64,000 nt of DNA, taken from positions 1 to 64,000 of the forward strand of contig CAYGPR010000003.1 in the NCBI GenBank assembly GCA_964351985.1, in the 5' to 3' direction. A program made the translations under genes and the position numbers. Below, piece after piece: positions 10,201 through 18,340 of this stretch. How positions within the stretch are numbered: the first letter of the stretch is position 1; every line of letters begins with the position of its first letter. The stretch is from Meishania sp964351985 (GTDB taxonomy: Bacteria > Bacteroidota > Bacteroidia > Flavobacteriales > Flavobacteriaceae). A model generated the notes under the pieces. The model searched no databases and was not told the DNA's origin. It saw only the letters and a program-made list of their open reading frames with translations.

Positions 10201-10542
10201 AAATATAAAGATCAAATCGAGGCTTCGAAGGATATTCTAAAGCAAATCGATTCCGTTGTCGCGCTTTATATCGGTAAAGAAGATAAGCGACAGGGTATTA
10301 CCCGAAACCCTGAAATCAATGTGATGCAACGTATCGGCACGGCACGCGGTTACATCGGAAGCCGACAAAACGGAATGACGGAAACCGAACGCAACCTGAT
10401 AAAATTCGCCGAAACCGACCTGAAATCGGCCTTGGATAAAACCAATAATTTCTTCGATGACAGATGGAAAGTGTATAGAGAATCGATTCAAGCGTTGGAC
10501 GTTTCGCCTTTTAAGGAGACGAAGACTTTTAGTCTAAAGTAG
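7282..10542 (+). CDS. Large secreted BNR/VPS10-type beta-propeller protein
   Basis: A 1086-residue protein with a signal peptide (MKKLLSLVMLFASLSLFSQ). It carries at least nine BNR/Asp-box repeats of the SxDGGxxW type, for example SLDGGKSWKS, TTDGGETWEK, THDGGKNWKK, SKDGGKSWRF and TQNGGETWIE, as in sortilin/VPS10-like propellers. A highly charged linker (about residues 795-830) separates the propeller from a C-terminal region with a beta segment and then a Lys/Glu-rich helical part. Such proteins are common in Bacteroidota and often called glycosyl hydrolase or sialidase-like, but no catalytic set was identified. Probably periplasmic or cell-surface. Confidence 0.85.
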   Translation: MKKLLSLVMLFASLSLFSQEFKMDLVQDLKPRNIGPGGMSGRVTAIDVVTTDPDIMYVGTASGGLWKSTSGGIKWEPLFEKELTASIGALAIQQSNPSVIWVGTGEGNPRNSLNGGFGVYKSLDGGKSWKSMGLEKTRHIHRIKIDPTNPNTVYVGAIGSPWGEHAERGVFKTTDGGETWEKILFVNNKTGVADMVMDPTNPNKLFVAMWEHKRDPWFFKSGGEGSGMYMTHDGGKNWKKLTDEDGLPKGELGRIGIAIAPGKPNIVYALVEAKKNALYKSEDGGFKWKMINDKADIGNRPFYYSEIYVDPQNENRVYSVFTFVNVSEDGGKNFEQLMNAYGGDVTNGVHPDHHALWIHPENGQFMLNGNDGGFNISKDGGKSWRFVGNIPVAQFYHINVDNDFPYNVYGGLQDNGSWRGPAYVWKAQGIRNSYWQEISFGDGFDVVPDPDDSRFGYTMSQQGYVQRYDHVTGNNYIVRPTPPDADTKLRFNWNAAIGQDPFDNNTVYFCSQFVHKSTDKGLTWKVISPDLTTNDPEKQKQSESGGLSMDATGAENHTTILVVEPSPVEKDMLWVGSDDGRVHYTQNGGETWIEVGQNLKGLPTGSWIPQIKASNKNKGEALLIANDYRRFNYTPYAYRTKNYGETWERIVDATDVQSYTLSIVQDIENPNLLFLGTDDGLYISFDGATSWQKWTEGYPTVSTKDLVIHPREHDLVLGTFGRAVWVMDDIRPLRALASDKSILNKDAKLFTPPTAYQAAYQQPTGSRFGGDAIYNAENRKAGAMITYYIKEGQKKENKRKDTDGDSDEDSAKDEEIASSAENGRTVKDELTGVQKKDSVQFDFYDGNRLIRTLKYRTPEKAGFHRIYWNMDEKGPDRPSRKLSKNKNERGGMLVKPGTYKITMSYGELNDETMVEVKFDPRLEISSAAIDEVYENSKKISNMTQTAADAVKQLIESKNVAEKYQKELKELDKKKYKDQIEASKDILKQIDSVVALYIGKEDKRQGITRNPEINVMQRIGTARGYIGSRQNGMTETERNLIKFAETDLKSALDKTNNFFDDRWKVYRESIQALDVSPFKETKTFSLK

Positions 10543-10636
10543 TGACTCCGTGAACCTCGGTGTAGCGCTTTGATATGGCTTACTCGGCTGGGTTATTTCG
10601 CAGAGGAGAAATAAGTTTAACAGAGAAAAAGAATAT

Positions 10637-11338
10637 ATGAAGAAAACATTAGTACTATTCACATTTCTAACAACAATCTTAACCACCGCCCAAGAAAATG
10701 GGGAAAACAAACTCGGCTCATGGCACATGTATTTCGGCACGAACAAAATTTCAGAAAAATTGAGTATACACACCGAAGCACAACTGAGGTATTTTGAAAA
10801 TGGAAAAAACTTCAATCAGCTATTGCTACGAACAGGTCTCAATTATCATATCAGTTCTGATGCCATAGCAACAGGTGGTTATGCTTATATTTTGACAGAC
10901 CCCACATTCGAAGGTAATGAAAATCAAGTTAACAATATTTATGAGCATCGTATTTTCGAGCAGTTTATCCTAAAAAATAAGGTGGGTCGTTTCCTTTTTG
11001 AGCACCGCTATCGTCTGGAACAGCGTTTCATTGAGGTAGAAAATCCGGAAAGTCCTTTCTATTCAAAAAGCACGCAGCATCGGGCACGATATCGGCTTCA
11101 AGTAACGCTTCCATTAAATGACGTTTTCTTTTTAAATTTCTATGATGAGATTTTCCTGAATTTACAGGATAATGTTTACGGCCAAAATCGATTATATGGA
11201 GCTATTGGTGCCCATGTCTTTAAAAATACCAGCGTTCAAGTTGGGTATTTGAAAAATCATTTCCCAACGGCAAATTTCGACCGCTTGCAGATCGGGGTAT
11301 TTTTCAATCCCGATTTAAGAAAGAAAAACAACGACTAG
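10637..11338 (+). CDS. DUF2490 family outer-membrane-like protein
   Basis: A 233-residue exported protein (signal MKKTLVLFTFLTTILTTAQ). The GSWHMYFGTNKISEKLSIHTEAQ opening, alternating hydrophobic strands and an aromatic-rich strand end (RKK near the terminus) are typical of DUF2490, a predicted small outer-membrane beta-barrel family of Bacteroidota. It precedes a YdeI-like gene by only 4 bases, so they are probably co-transcribed. Function unknown. Confidence 0.8.
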   Translation: MKKTLVLFTFLTTILTTAQENGENKLGSWHMYFGTNKISEKLSIHTEAQLRYFENGKNFNQLLLRTGLNYHISSDAIATGGYAYILTDPTFEGNENQVNNIYEHRIFEQFILKNKVGRFLFEHRYRLEQRFIEVENPESPFYSKSTQHRARYRLQVTLPLNDVFFLNFYDEIFLNLQDNVYGQNRLYGAIGAHVFKNTSVQVGYLKNHFPTANFDRLQIGVFFNPDLRKKNND

Positions 11339-11342
11339 AGCA

Positions 11343-11831
11343 ATGCTTAAAAGTGGACCTTTCGAAATCTCGGTTACCGGAAGTTATTACTCCCTTTTAC
11401 TTCCAGAAGAGATTATTGAGCCCTTTTTAGAAAAAAAAATTCGTAGAGTAAAGGCCATTGCTACCTTCAAGGGCAAAGAACTACAGTTCCATGCCGCTAT
11501 CCAAAAAAGAAATGGCGCATATTATATGATGTTCGGTAAACGCTACCAAAAGGAACTGGGCATATTTCCGAACGATTATTTTCAATTACAGTTGTTCGAA
11601 GACACTTCGAAATACGGTGTCGATATGCCCGAAGAGCTAGATGCGGTATTAATGAGCGACTATGATGCCTATACCATTTTCGAAACATTGACCGATGGAA
11701 AAAAACGAGGCCTGATTTATGCCATCGCACGCTACAAAAACGTGCAGACTAAAATCGACAAGTCCATTTTGCTATGTGAAAATTTGAAAAGGGGCATACG
11801 CAATCCACGGATATTGTTAAAATCATTTTGA
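11343..11831 (+). CDS. DUF1905/YdeI-like cytoplasmic protein
   Basis: A 162-residue soluble protein with two parts. The N-terminal ~100 residues resemble DUF1905 (RRVKAIATFKGKELQFHAAI, then GKRYQKELGI). The C-terminal helical segment (AYTIFETLTDGKKRGLIYAI, then KSILLCENLKRGI) resembles the bacteriocin-protection YdeI/OmpD-associated domain. It has no signal peptide. Coupled to the DUF2490 gene. The biochemical role is not established. Confidence 0.75.
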   Translation: MLKSGPFEISVTGSYYSLLLPEEIIEPFLEKKIRRVKAIATFKGKELQFHAAIQKRNGAYYMMFGKRYQKELGIFPNDYFQLQLFEDTSKYGVDMPEELDAVLMSDYDAYTIFETLTDGKKRGLIYAIARYKNVQTKIDKSILLCENLKRGIRNPRILLKSF

Positions 11832-11838
11832 ATTGCGC

Positions 11839-11869
11839 TTGAAATGACCTTTAAATAGTAGTAACTTTA
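11839..11869 (+). promoter_or_regulatory. Candidate Bacteroidota promoter for the SOD gene
   Basis: TTG at 11839-11841 and TAACTTTA at 11862-11869 are separated by 20 bases, close to the Bacteroidota housekeeping pattern (TTG, ~19-21 bases, TAnnTTTG). It lies about 70 bases before the superoxide dismutase ATG. Pattern match only. Confidence 0.4.
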
Positions 11870-11940
11870 GGGCAATCTAAGAACAGATTCCCCTTTATGC
11901 GAAGGATACCCCGCACTACGGGAATGAAAAAATTATACAC

Positions 11941-12528
11941 ATGAAAAAAGTAACATTATATGCACTAGGGCTTGTTTTAATGGCAGGCTACAGTTGTAAG
12001 GAAGTAAAAAAAGAAACGGAAGAAGCCACGGATGAAATGGAATCGGCCGTTGAAGAAATGCAAGAAGAAGAAACCGTTGAGACCATCAAGTTTTCAATGG
12101 AACCCAAAAGCGATAGCAATGTCAAAGGCGATGTTACCTTTACCGAAGAAAACGGCGAAGTGAAAATGATGGCCATGCTATCGGGTCTTTCAGAGGGAGA
12201 ACACGCCATTCATATCCATCAAAATGCGGACTGTTCCTCTGCTGATGGCAAGTCGGCTGGCGGTCATTGGAACCCGACCAACGAACCCCATGGCAAATGG
12301 CTTGCCGCAGAAGGATATCACAAAGGCGATATAGGTAACTTCACCGCGGATGAAGAAGGTAACGCCACCGTAGAATTTTCTACCGATCAATGGTGCTTGG
12401 GATGTGGCGATGAAAATAAAAACATCATGGGCAAAGCGGTTATTGTACACCAAGGTCAAGATGATTTTACATCGCAACCCAGCGGCGACGCGGGTGCGCG
12501 TGTCAGTTGTACGGGTATAATCGAATAA
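11941..12528 (+). CDS. sodC: Cu/Zn superoxide dismutase lipoprotein
   Basis: A 195-residue lipoprotein (lipobox GYSC, Cys19) with an acidic Glu-rich linker (about residues 21-47) before the SOD domain. All metal ligands are visible: HIH (His91, His93), bridging His109 (GGHWNP), His117, His127, Asp130 and His170 (VIVHQGQDDF). The active-site Arg sits in GARVSCTG, and Cys98/Cys190 can form the conserved disulfide. It should remove superoxide outside the cytoplasmic membrane. A terminator follows directly, then an ECF sigma/anti-sigma pair. Confidence 0.93.
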   Translation: MKKVTLYALGLVLMAGYSCKEVKKETEEATDEMESAVEEMQEEETVETIKFSMEPKSDSNVKGDVTFTEENGEVKMMAMLSGLSEGEHAIHIHQNADCSSADGKSAGGHWNPTNEPHGKWLAAEGYHKGDIGNFTADEEGNATVEFSTDQWCLGCGDENKNIMGKAVIVHQGQDDFTSQPSGDAGARVSCTGIIE

Positions 12529-12548
12529 TGTCAAAATTAAGTTGGATA

Positions 12549-12574
12549 AAAAGCTGTCTATTGGGCAGCTTTTT
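12549..12574 (+). terminator. Rho-independent terminator after sodC
   Basis: AAAAGCTG (12549-12556) pairs with CAGCTTTT (12566-12573) across a short loop, 20 bases after the superoxide dismutase stop and followed by a T-rich stretch. Confidence 0.75.
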
Positions 12575-12604
12575 CTATTTTAGTTGGGCTATGAAAAAAG
12601 TACA

Positions 12605-13135
12605 ATGAACTTGGACCAACTAATCAAACGCTTTCAAAACAAAGATGTCGCCGCTTTCGAGCGGCTTCATGGTATGTACGCCGAAAATATTTGTGGTGTT
12701 ATCAATACCATAGTCCGAAATGATGCCTTGGCGCAAGAAGTTTGCCAAGATGTATTCATCAAGGTCTGGAACAATGCCGAAAGTTACAACCCCTCAAAAG
12801 GTCGTTTTTTTACTTGGATTCTAAATATTGCCAGAAATGCGGCAATCGACCAAGTACGCTCAAAGTCCTATAAAAACAGTAAAAAGAACCTCTCCGCGGA
12901 TTACTTCGTAGGTATTCTTGACCATGGAAGTTCGACCGAAAGCAAAGTCGATGCGATCGGGCTTAAAAAACTGGTCAAAAATTTGAAGGAGAAATGTATA
13001 CGGGTCATCGAACTGCTATACTTCAAGGGATACACTCAAAAGGAAGCCGCGGAAGAACTGGATATTCCTGTAGGAACCATAAAAACAAGAAATAGAAGCT
13101 GTATTGCGCAATTGCGTAAAAATTTAAAGCTTTAA
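12605..13135 (+). CDS. ECF RNA polymerase sigma factor
   Basis: A sigma-70 family extracytoplasmic-function factor of 176 residues from ATG 12605. A TTG at 12584 would extend it by seven residues but is less likely. Region 2 is visible as AQEVCQDVFIKVWNNAESYNPSKGRFFTWIL and IARNAAIDQVRS. Region 4 is visible as IELLYFKGYTQKEAAEELDIPVGTIKTR. It is followed by its probable anti-sigma factor 2 bases downstream. The target regulon is unknown; sodC lies just upstream but behind a terminator. Confidence 0.92.
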   Translation: MNLDQLIKRFQNKDVAAFERLHGMYAENICGVINTIVRNDALAQEVCQDVFIKVWNNAESYNPSKGRFFTWILNIARNAAIDQVRSKSYKNSKKNLSADYFVGILDHGSSTESKVDAIGLKKLVKNLKEKCIRVIELLYFKGYTQKEAAEELDIPVGTIKTRNRSCIAQLRKNLKL

Positions 13136-13137
13136 CC

Positions 13138-13932
13138 ATGGATGTTCAAGCATACATAGCATCAGGAATTTTGGAGCTCTACGTAGCTGGGCTGCTCCCC
13201 GAGGAGCAAAACTTGGAAGTGCACGGCCACGCTTTGGAACATCCTGAAATTATGGACGAAATAGAACAGATAGAAGCTGCCGTTCTGGCCCTTGGAAAAA
13301 TCATATCACCAGGACTTCCTCATAATTTTGAGGTCATTCGAGAGATCATTGATATCCAAAAAGAGACCAAAGTGGTTGAATTGGGCAAAAAAGATATCAA
13401 TTGGTCATGGTATATTGGCTGGGCCGCATCAGTTTTAATGGCTATCGGACTGGTTTGGATGTATGCACAGAACGAAGGTCTAAAATCACAGATTCAAGTG
13501 GTGGAGAACGAAAAACAGACCTTGGAAGAACAGATCAACGATGCAAATACTTCGCTGGAAAAATCCAAGGAATTGCTGAATACTATCAGGGATAAAAATA
13601 TCACCGTAGTACCCTTGGGCGGACAGGAAGTTTCGCCCACCTCATACGCCAAGGCGTATTGGAACAAGCAAGAACAAAAAGTCTTTATCGACGCCAAAGG
13701 GCTCCCCGAACCTCCGGATGGTTTTGTATATCAAGTCTGGTCCCTAAAACTGAATCCGCTAACTCCTACGAGCATGGGTCTTTTGGAGGATTTTGATTTG
13801 GATGAGAATAAGATTTTTGCTTTGAACAATCCCAATGAATCGGAAGCCTTCGGAATTACTTTGGAACCGGCCGGAGGTAGTGAGTCTCCAACTTTGGAGC
13901 AGTTGTATACCTTGGGCGCTGTTTCTTCCTAG
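13138..13932 (+). CDS. RskA-like membrane anti-sigma factor
   Basis: A 264-residue single-pass protein. The N-terminal ~85 residues form the sigma-binding part, without an obvious HxxxCxxC zinc motif. A transmembrane helix spans about 89-109 (WYIGWAASVLMAIGLVWMYA). A coiled coil follows at 112-152, then an extracytoplasmic beta domain (165-264) with the GFVYQVWSL motif of the RskA C-terminal family. It is encoded 2 bases after the ECF sigma gene, so it should hold that sigma factor at the membrane. Its last 4 bases overlap the end of the convergent epimerase. Confidence 0.88.
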   Translation: MDVQAYIASGILELYVAGLLPEEQNLEVHGHALEHPEIMDEIEQIEAAVLALGKIISPGLPHNFEVIREIIDIQKETKVVELGKKDINWSWYIGWAASVLMAIGLVWMYAQNEGLKSQIQVVENEKQTLEEQINDANTSLEKSKELLNTIRDKNITVVPLGGQEVSPTSYAKAYWNKQEQKVFIDAKGLPEPPDGFVYQVWSLKLNPLTPTSMGLLEDFDLDENKIFALNNPNESEAFGITLEPAGGSESPTLEQLYTLGAVSS

Positions 13933-14996
13933 ATTTTTAAGTTTACTTTCCCCAATCCTGGGCTATCGCTTGGGTACAGCACCCCATTTTTTAATCTGAA
14001 CAAATCTTGAAAAGGGTCATCCACTATATCCAAATGCCCATCTAGATCGGCATATTGAATATTTGGTCGCGAAAGTGCGAAGTGCAGTCCGGCAGCAATA
14101 CCGAGGGCACATTCGTCGATACAACCAACCATGGCTTCAAGTCCCGCGGATTTGGCAACGGAATTGATATGCATTCCCTCAAGAATTCCTCCGACCTTCA
14201 TCAGTTTGATATTGACCATATCGACCCGTTCGTTTTGCGCCAGGCGAAAGGCATCCTTCAAAGTCTTGATACTCTCATCGGCCATAACCGGAAGATGTAC
14301 CTGTTCGGTAACTGCCCCCAATCGTGCCTCGTTCTCTATTTGGGTGGGCTGTTCGAAAATTTCGATGCCTATAGAACGTGTCCGTTCCACAAAAGTGATG
14401 GAGTCTTCAAGGGAATACCCTTGATTTCCATCAAACCGGAAAATAATCTCAGGGAATCTTTCCCGCAACTTCAACATTTTTTCAATGTCTTCTTCTACCG
14501 CGCTTCCTCCCTTTATTTTTAAAATAGTAAACCCTTGCGCTACAAATTTTGTAGCATGTTCCAGTGTTTCATCCAATGGCAATATTCCAATGGTAATGCT
14601 TGTTGGAATATTATTGCGATATCCTCCTAAAAAGCGATAGAGCGGAACATCCGCCTTTTTCGAAATAAGGTCGTGCAGGGCCAAGTCGACCATGGCCAAT
14701 GCAGACGACTTATTTTCCAGCAATAACTTCAGCTCTGCTATTAGCAAAGCATATGTGAAAGGGTCTTTCCCTTTGAGGTTAGGAACGATAATATCTCGTA
14801 TCGCCGTTTCTACTTGCTCCGGGGTCTCTCCTGTTACCACCACATCTGGGGCGGCGCAACCATAGCCAACAATTGAGCTATCGGTTTCTACTTTTAGAAT
14901 AAAGTTCGTGGTCTTAGAAATGGTTTCGTAGGCAATGGTATAGGGAACCGATAAATTAAGGTCAAATCGACTGTAGGAAACATTTGCTATCCTCAT
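13929..14996 (-). CDS. dgcA: Enolase-superfamily epimerase, probable N-acetyl-D-glutamate racemase
   Basis: A 355-residue muconate-lactonizing/enolase-superfamily enzyme. Catalytic lysines are Lys160/Lys162 (LKIKGG) and Lys264 (NIKLMKVGG). Metal ligands are Asp189 (DGNQGY), Glu215 (FEQP) and Asp240 (ADES). By sequence alone it would be called an L-Ala-D/L-Glu dipeptide epimerase. However its start overlaps the stop of a DUF1611 gene (ATGA), the layout of the dgcN-dgcA pair in which DgcA racemizes N-acetyl-D-glutamate. The family is secure; the choice between dipeptide epimerase and DgcA rests on context. Confidence 0.85.
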   Translation of the reverse strand: MRIANVSYSRFDLNLSVPYTIAYETISKTTNFILKVETDSSIVGYGCAAPDVVVTGETPEQVETAIRDIIVPNLKGKDPFTYALLIAELKLLLENKSSALAMVDLALHDLISKKADVPLYRFLGGYRNNIPTSITIGILPLDETLEHATKFVAQGFTILKIKGGSAVEEDIEKMLKLRERFPEIIFRFDGNQGYSLEDSITFVERTRSIGIEIFEQPTQIENEARLGAVTEQVHLPVMADESIKTLKDAFRLAQNERVDMVNIKLMKVGGILEGMHINSVAKSAGLEAMVGCIDECALGIAAGLHFALSRPNIQYADLDGHLDIVDDPFQDLFRLKNGVLYPSDSPGLGKVNLKI

Positions 14997-16069
14997 TTCA
15001 ACTCCTCTTTTAGAATTGAAATAAGTTTTTCGGCTCCGAATCGCAAGACATCAAAAGCCGGCAACTTGGTTTCTATGGTTATATTTTTACAAGCGTCAAT
15101 AATCTCTTCATCGCTTTTCATACCTTCATGGTTCACGGTCACGGCGATTACTTTTTTACCGGAAATAATTTCAACGGCATGGATCTGTTCTTTTAGGGAA
15201 TGCATTTTGTAACCTGGAAAACCATCATATTCCACCCGTGTAGGAGCATGTTGCATGATTACAAAATCGGGTCGGCCCGCAGCCAAAATTTCGAATCCAC
15301 CGGGGTATGCGGGATTCATCAGACTCCCCTGCCCCTCTATAACGATTACATCGGGATTTTCATTCTTATATGCGCTCACTACTGCGTTTTCTATTTCGCC
15401 GGAGACAAAGTCGTTGATACAACTGTCCATGACCATGCTGTACTTGGCGCCTTGCATCCAAGCCGTTTGTCCCGTGCCGACCATTTCGGCCTTCAGCCCG
15501 GCATTTCGAAATCCGTGTACAAGAATCCATGCCGTGGTTCGTTTTCCCAAAGCAGAATCGGTACCCAGAACGGCCAGTTTTAAACAATCGACCTTTTCGA
15601 TATCGCCTGTAAAAAAATGAAGCTTATCACGATCGGGCGTTTTACGAACATCACGAATACGGCAATTTTTTTCCTTGGCCAATTGGACAAGTTCAGGATC
15701 ATTGGACAAGAAATCGTGCAGGCCGCTATCGACGTTCCAGCCCAATTGGAGCGCTTTTTTTATCGTTCCCTTGGCTTCGGATGGCAATCGCCCACCATCG
15801 GGTGCCAAACCGATTACCAACGATTTTGGCTCGTTACCTGATTTTGAAAGCTCGCCGACAGCCTCTTCCAAAGTGGCATACGTAGGAATTCCATTGGATT
15901 TTCCGTCCAAAACTTCTCCGGCATCATGACCTGCATATTCTGCGTCCAAAACACCGACTATTTCATAGCGCTCGGTAAAACGGACGAGTCCGTGAGCGGT
16001 TTTTCCGTTTGGCGTGTTAAAGGCGCCTTCACAGTATACAAGGGCTTTTCCGTCTATTGTTTTTTTCAT
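14993..16069 (-). CDS. dgcN: DUF1611 protein, probable D-glutamate N-acetyltransferase
   Basis: A 358-residue DUF1611 protein. The N-terminal Rossmann-like part (to ~150) is followed by a P-loop-like GTDSALGKRTTAW (about 169-181) and the VIEGQGSLMNPAYPG and NHEG motifs typical of the family. DUF1611 members paired with an enolase-superfamily partner have been described as DgcN, which acetylates D-glutamate before DgcA racemizes the product. The stop overlaps the dgcA start by 4 bases. It would let the cell use D-glutamate, for instance from peptidoglycan. Family sure, substrate inferred. Confidence 0.85.
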   Translation of the reverse strand: MKKTIDGKALVYCEGAFNTPNGKTAHGLVRFTERYEIVGVLDAEYAGHDAGEVLDGKSNGIPTYATLEEAVGELSKSGNEPKSLVIGLAPDGGRLPSEAKGTIKKALQLGWNVDSGLHDFLSNDPELVQLAKEKNCRIRDVRKTPDRDKLHFFTGDIEKVDCLKLAVLGTDSALGKRTTAWILVHGFRNAGLKAEMVGTGQTAWMQGAKYSMVMDSCINDFVSGEIENAVVSAYKNENPDVIVIEGQGSLMNPAYPGGFEILAAGRPDFVIMQHAPTRVEYDGFPGYKMHSLKEQIHAVEIISGKKVIAVTVNHEGMKSDEEIIDACKNITIETKLPAFDVLRFGAEKLISILKEELK

Positions 16070-16089
16070 AGATATTCTATTTATTTTTC

Positions 16090-16109
16090 ATTCCCGTGAA
16101 GACGGGAAT
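16090..16109. repeat. Perfect hairpin ATTCCCGT-gaag-ACGGGAAT
   Basis: An 8-bp perfect stem with a 4-base loop between the PLP gene and dgcN. The CATTCCCGTGAAGACGGGAATCT type of sequence resembles short palindromic intergenic repeats scattered in flavobacterial genomes. It could also act as an RNA hairpin in the dgc transcript. Confidence 0.6.
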
Positions 16110-16171
16110 CTGTATTTTTTTCATTTCTGCCCTTCGACTTCAAAAAAGGATAGATTCCGGTGGATTTCTTA

Positions 16172-17233
16172 TTAATTTTTAGCAGTTAAAACAGCAACGA
16201 AGCGTCCTGGCTCAAAATCATGTTTTTCATCCATTTCCAACAAGGCGATTAGGCCTGCCGTGGCAGCGGGAAGGATTCGAAAGCCTTCCTTTTTCATTAA
16301 CAAAGCGGTCATTTCTTTCATTTTTTGGTCACTAATATTATAGGCTTCTCCCTGCGATTCTTTTAAGGCATACAGGGCTTCTTCCCCATCAAAACTGTGC
16401 CAGTTGATCAACGGTTCATTGTATTTCGTTTCTTTTATGACTTCGGGGTTCAAATCTTTACAATGATCCAATCCTAAAAGAAAAGATTGTACAATCGGAT
16501 TTTTACGGGTCGAAGATGCCGCGATCATTTTTGGAATTTGAGAGGTCTTTCCTCTTTTATATAAACTTACAAAACCTCTGTAAATACCGGCGAACAAAGT
16601 TCCGTTAGAAACTGGAACTGCGCAATATTTCGGGGCATCGCCCAGATCTTCATAAATTTCGATGGCAATCTGTGAATAGGCGGTAATCTGCAAAGGAGTG
16701 TTCGACCCTCCAGGATTGGCATCGTACCAACCGTTTACCTCCGCCAATTTGCTACTTTGCACGACTACATCTTCATAGCTTCCAGGCAATCGAATGATTT
16801 CGGACCCCAAAGCTTCCATTTCCAAAATGCGATCGGTATGATACGATTCAGGAATATAGATTTCACATTTCATCCCCGCCAAGTTCGCCGCTAGAGCCAC
16901 TGCTACCCCATAGTTTCCACAGGTTGCCAAGGAAACCACATCAAACTCCCGGCGCAAGGCATCATAAATTTGGGCAAAGGCTATGCGGTCTTTCTGTGTG
17001 CCAGTGGGATTGTCCCCTTCATACTTTATGTACAATTGCCGAATATTGAACTCGCGCTCTAATGTCTTGGCACGGTTTAGGCCTGTATCGCCCACTTCCA
17101 AGTTGATAATATCCTCATAAGATTCCAATCGATCTACAAGCGATTTACTTTTGTCCTTGACAAGTGTACTCAAGTCTTTTGCCTCGTCGGAAACTTTATT
17201 TTCTGCGGTCTTGACTCCGTATTTCAGGTTCAT
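16172..17233 (-). CDS. PLP-dependent threonine synthase/dehydratase-like enzyme
   Basis: A 353-residue fold-type II PLP enzyme. Lys81 in NPTGTQKDR is the expected Schiff-base lysine. ATCGNYGVAVALAANLAG (from about 103) is the phosphate/substrate loop, and late motifs include PVSNGTLFAGIYRGF and AATAGLIAL. It resembles threonine synthase but lacks the long N-terminal extension of classical ThrC. It sits 103 bases upstream of dgcN in the same direction, so it may act on a D-amino acid or a related intermediate (inference). The ATG at 17233 is the only plausible start. Confidence 0.8.
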   Translation of the reverse strand: MNLKYGVKTAENKVSDEAKDLSTLVKDKSKSLVDRLESYEDIINLEVGDTGLNRAKTLEREFNIRQLYIKYEGDNPTGTQKDRIAFAQIYDALRREFDVVSLATCGNYGVAVALAANLAGMKCEIYIPESYHTDRILEMEALGSEIIRLPGSYEDVVVQSSKLAEVNGWYDANPGGSNTPLQITAYSQIAIEIYEDLGDAPKYCAVPVSNGTLFAGIYRGFVSLYKRGKTSQIPKMIAASSTRKNPIVQSFLLGLDHCKDLNPEVIKETKYNEPLINWHSFDGEEALYALKESQGEAYNISDQKMKEMTALLMKKEGFRILPAATAGLIALLEMDEKHDFEPGRFVAVLTAKN

Positions 17234-17471
17234 TTGCCAAAGTTTGTGCTTCTATGAATATAATACTTTCGAGAGGCAAATGTAAGATAGGATGCAATTA
17301 CTTGATGATTTTAGAAAAATTTATTTTTAAAGGAAATAGACTTGTAAAATAATGAATTTCAGCATGTTATATAAAAAATTATAGATTTTTTCGAATCCGA
17401 TGTAAGCCAAGGACTTTGATCAGCCAATTCTATCTGTTGAATTCCGTCAATGATTTTACCTTCCATCAAAA

Positions 17472-18179
17472 TCAAGACGGATTTTGGTACGGGGTTCGAA
17501 TCAATTTATTATGAAGCGATTTTAACTTGTGGGCGGGATACCCGAACTTGAATAAAGTAACTAGCAAAAGATTTGATAGATTAACGCGCATATACGAGTT
17601 ATGCTCATATTTTCGGGCAGAGACAATCAAGTCGTTCTTGATAATTTTATACCGGACTTTGTCCTTTTTCATCCGCTCAAAAAATTCGAAATCTTCCATG
17701 ACTACTTGATTTTCGTCAAATCCTTTCAAACGTTCGAAAATCGATTTCCTTATAAAAAGGCATTGATCCCCACCTCCGGTGAAGATACCGTTCCTGGCCG
17801 TAAACGAGGCGTTGATCTTTAATAGAAAATTCTCTTTATCAAAACGATATGAAAAAAAACCTGCATCATACCCTTCAGCTATTGTTCTTTGTATATCCGC
17901 CAAAAAAGTCTTTGGGGGAATAACATCAGCATGCAAAAAAACCAGCGTTTCTCCTCGGGCCAATTGGGCTGCTTCGTTCATTTGAAGTGCCCTTCCACAA
18001 TCGGCACAATTTACATATTGAAATGGTATGGGCATTTTCAATTCATGTGACCCATCGTTCGTAGTACCGGATAACGCCACAATAATTTCCACATCTTTAA
18101 GTGCCACACCTCCCAAATGGCCTAAAAGTCTCTTTAGGTTCTTTTTTTCGTTATGGGCAGGTATAATGATGGAAATCAT
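17472..18179 (-). CDS. Family 2 glycosyltransferase, TIGR04283 type
   Basis: A 235-residue GT-A glycosyltransferase starting MISIIIPAHNEKKNL. The segment GRALQMNEAAQLARGETLVF, continuing LHADVIPP, is the signature of the TIGR04283 subgroup, annotated as rSAM/selenodomain-associated or arsenosugar-biosynthesis glycosyltransferase. GGGDQCLFIRKSIFERLKGF and MEDFEFFERM complete the donor/acceptor motifs. No arsenosugar radical-SAM gene is in this window, so the pathway is not confirmed. It is divergent from a DUF547 gene often seen near this subgroup. Confidence 0.8.
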   Translation of the reverse strand: MISIIIPAHNEKKNLKRLLGHLGGVALKDVEIIVALSGTTNDGSHELKMPIPFQYVNCADCGRALQMNEAAQLARGETLVFLHADVIPPKTFLADIQRTIAEGYDAGFFSYRFDKENFLLKINASFTARNGIFTGGGDQCLFIRKSIFERLKGFDENQVVMEDFEFFERMKKDKVRYKIIKNDLIVSARKYEHNSYMRVNLSNLLLVTLFKFGYPAHKLKSLHNKLIRTPYQNPS

Positions 18180-18340
18180 AAAAAAAGGTATGTCGATTAT
18201 ACAGTACTAAATTTTTAAAGCGATATCAGCTATCGATTGTATTCTATATACGTAATTTTAAAGGAAAGGTTCTGCTTTTTTAACGACCAAACCCCCGACC
18301 TATACTTTACGTAGGTAACAATAAACATAAAACAAGTTAT

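Noticed and set aside
12591..12610. Tiny ATG frame before the sigma factor gene as a leader peptide
   Set aside because: Only five codons (ATG AAA AAA GTA CAA TGA) with no further leader features.
17359..17466. 35-codon frame just after the glycosyltransferase (minus strand)
   Set aside because: No recognisable content and AT-rich tail; 5 bases after the stop is suggestive but not enough to call a gene.
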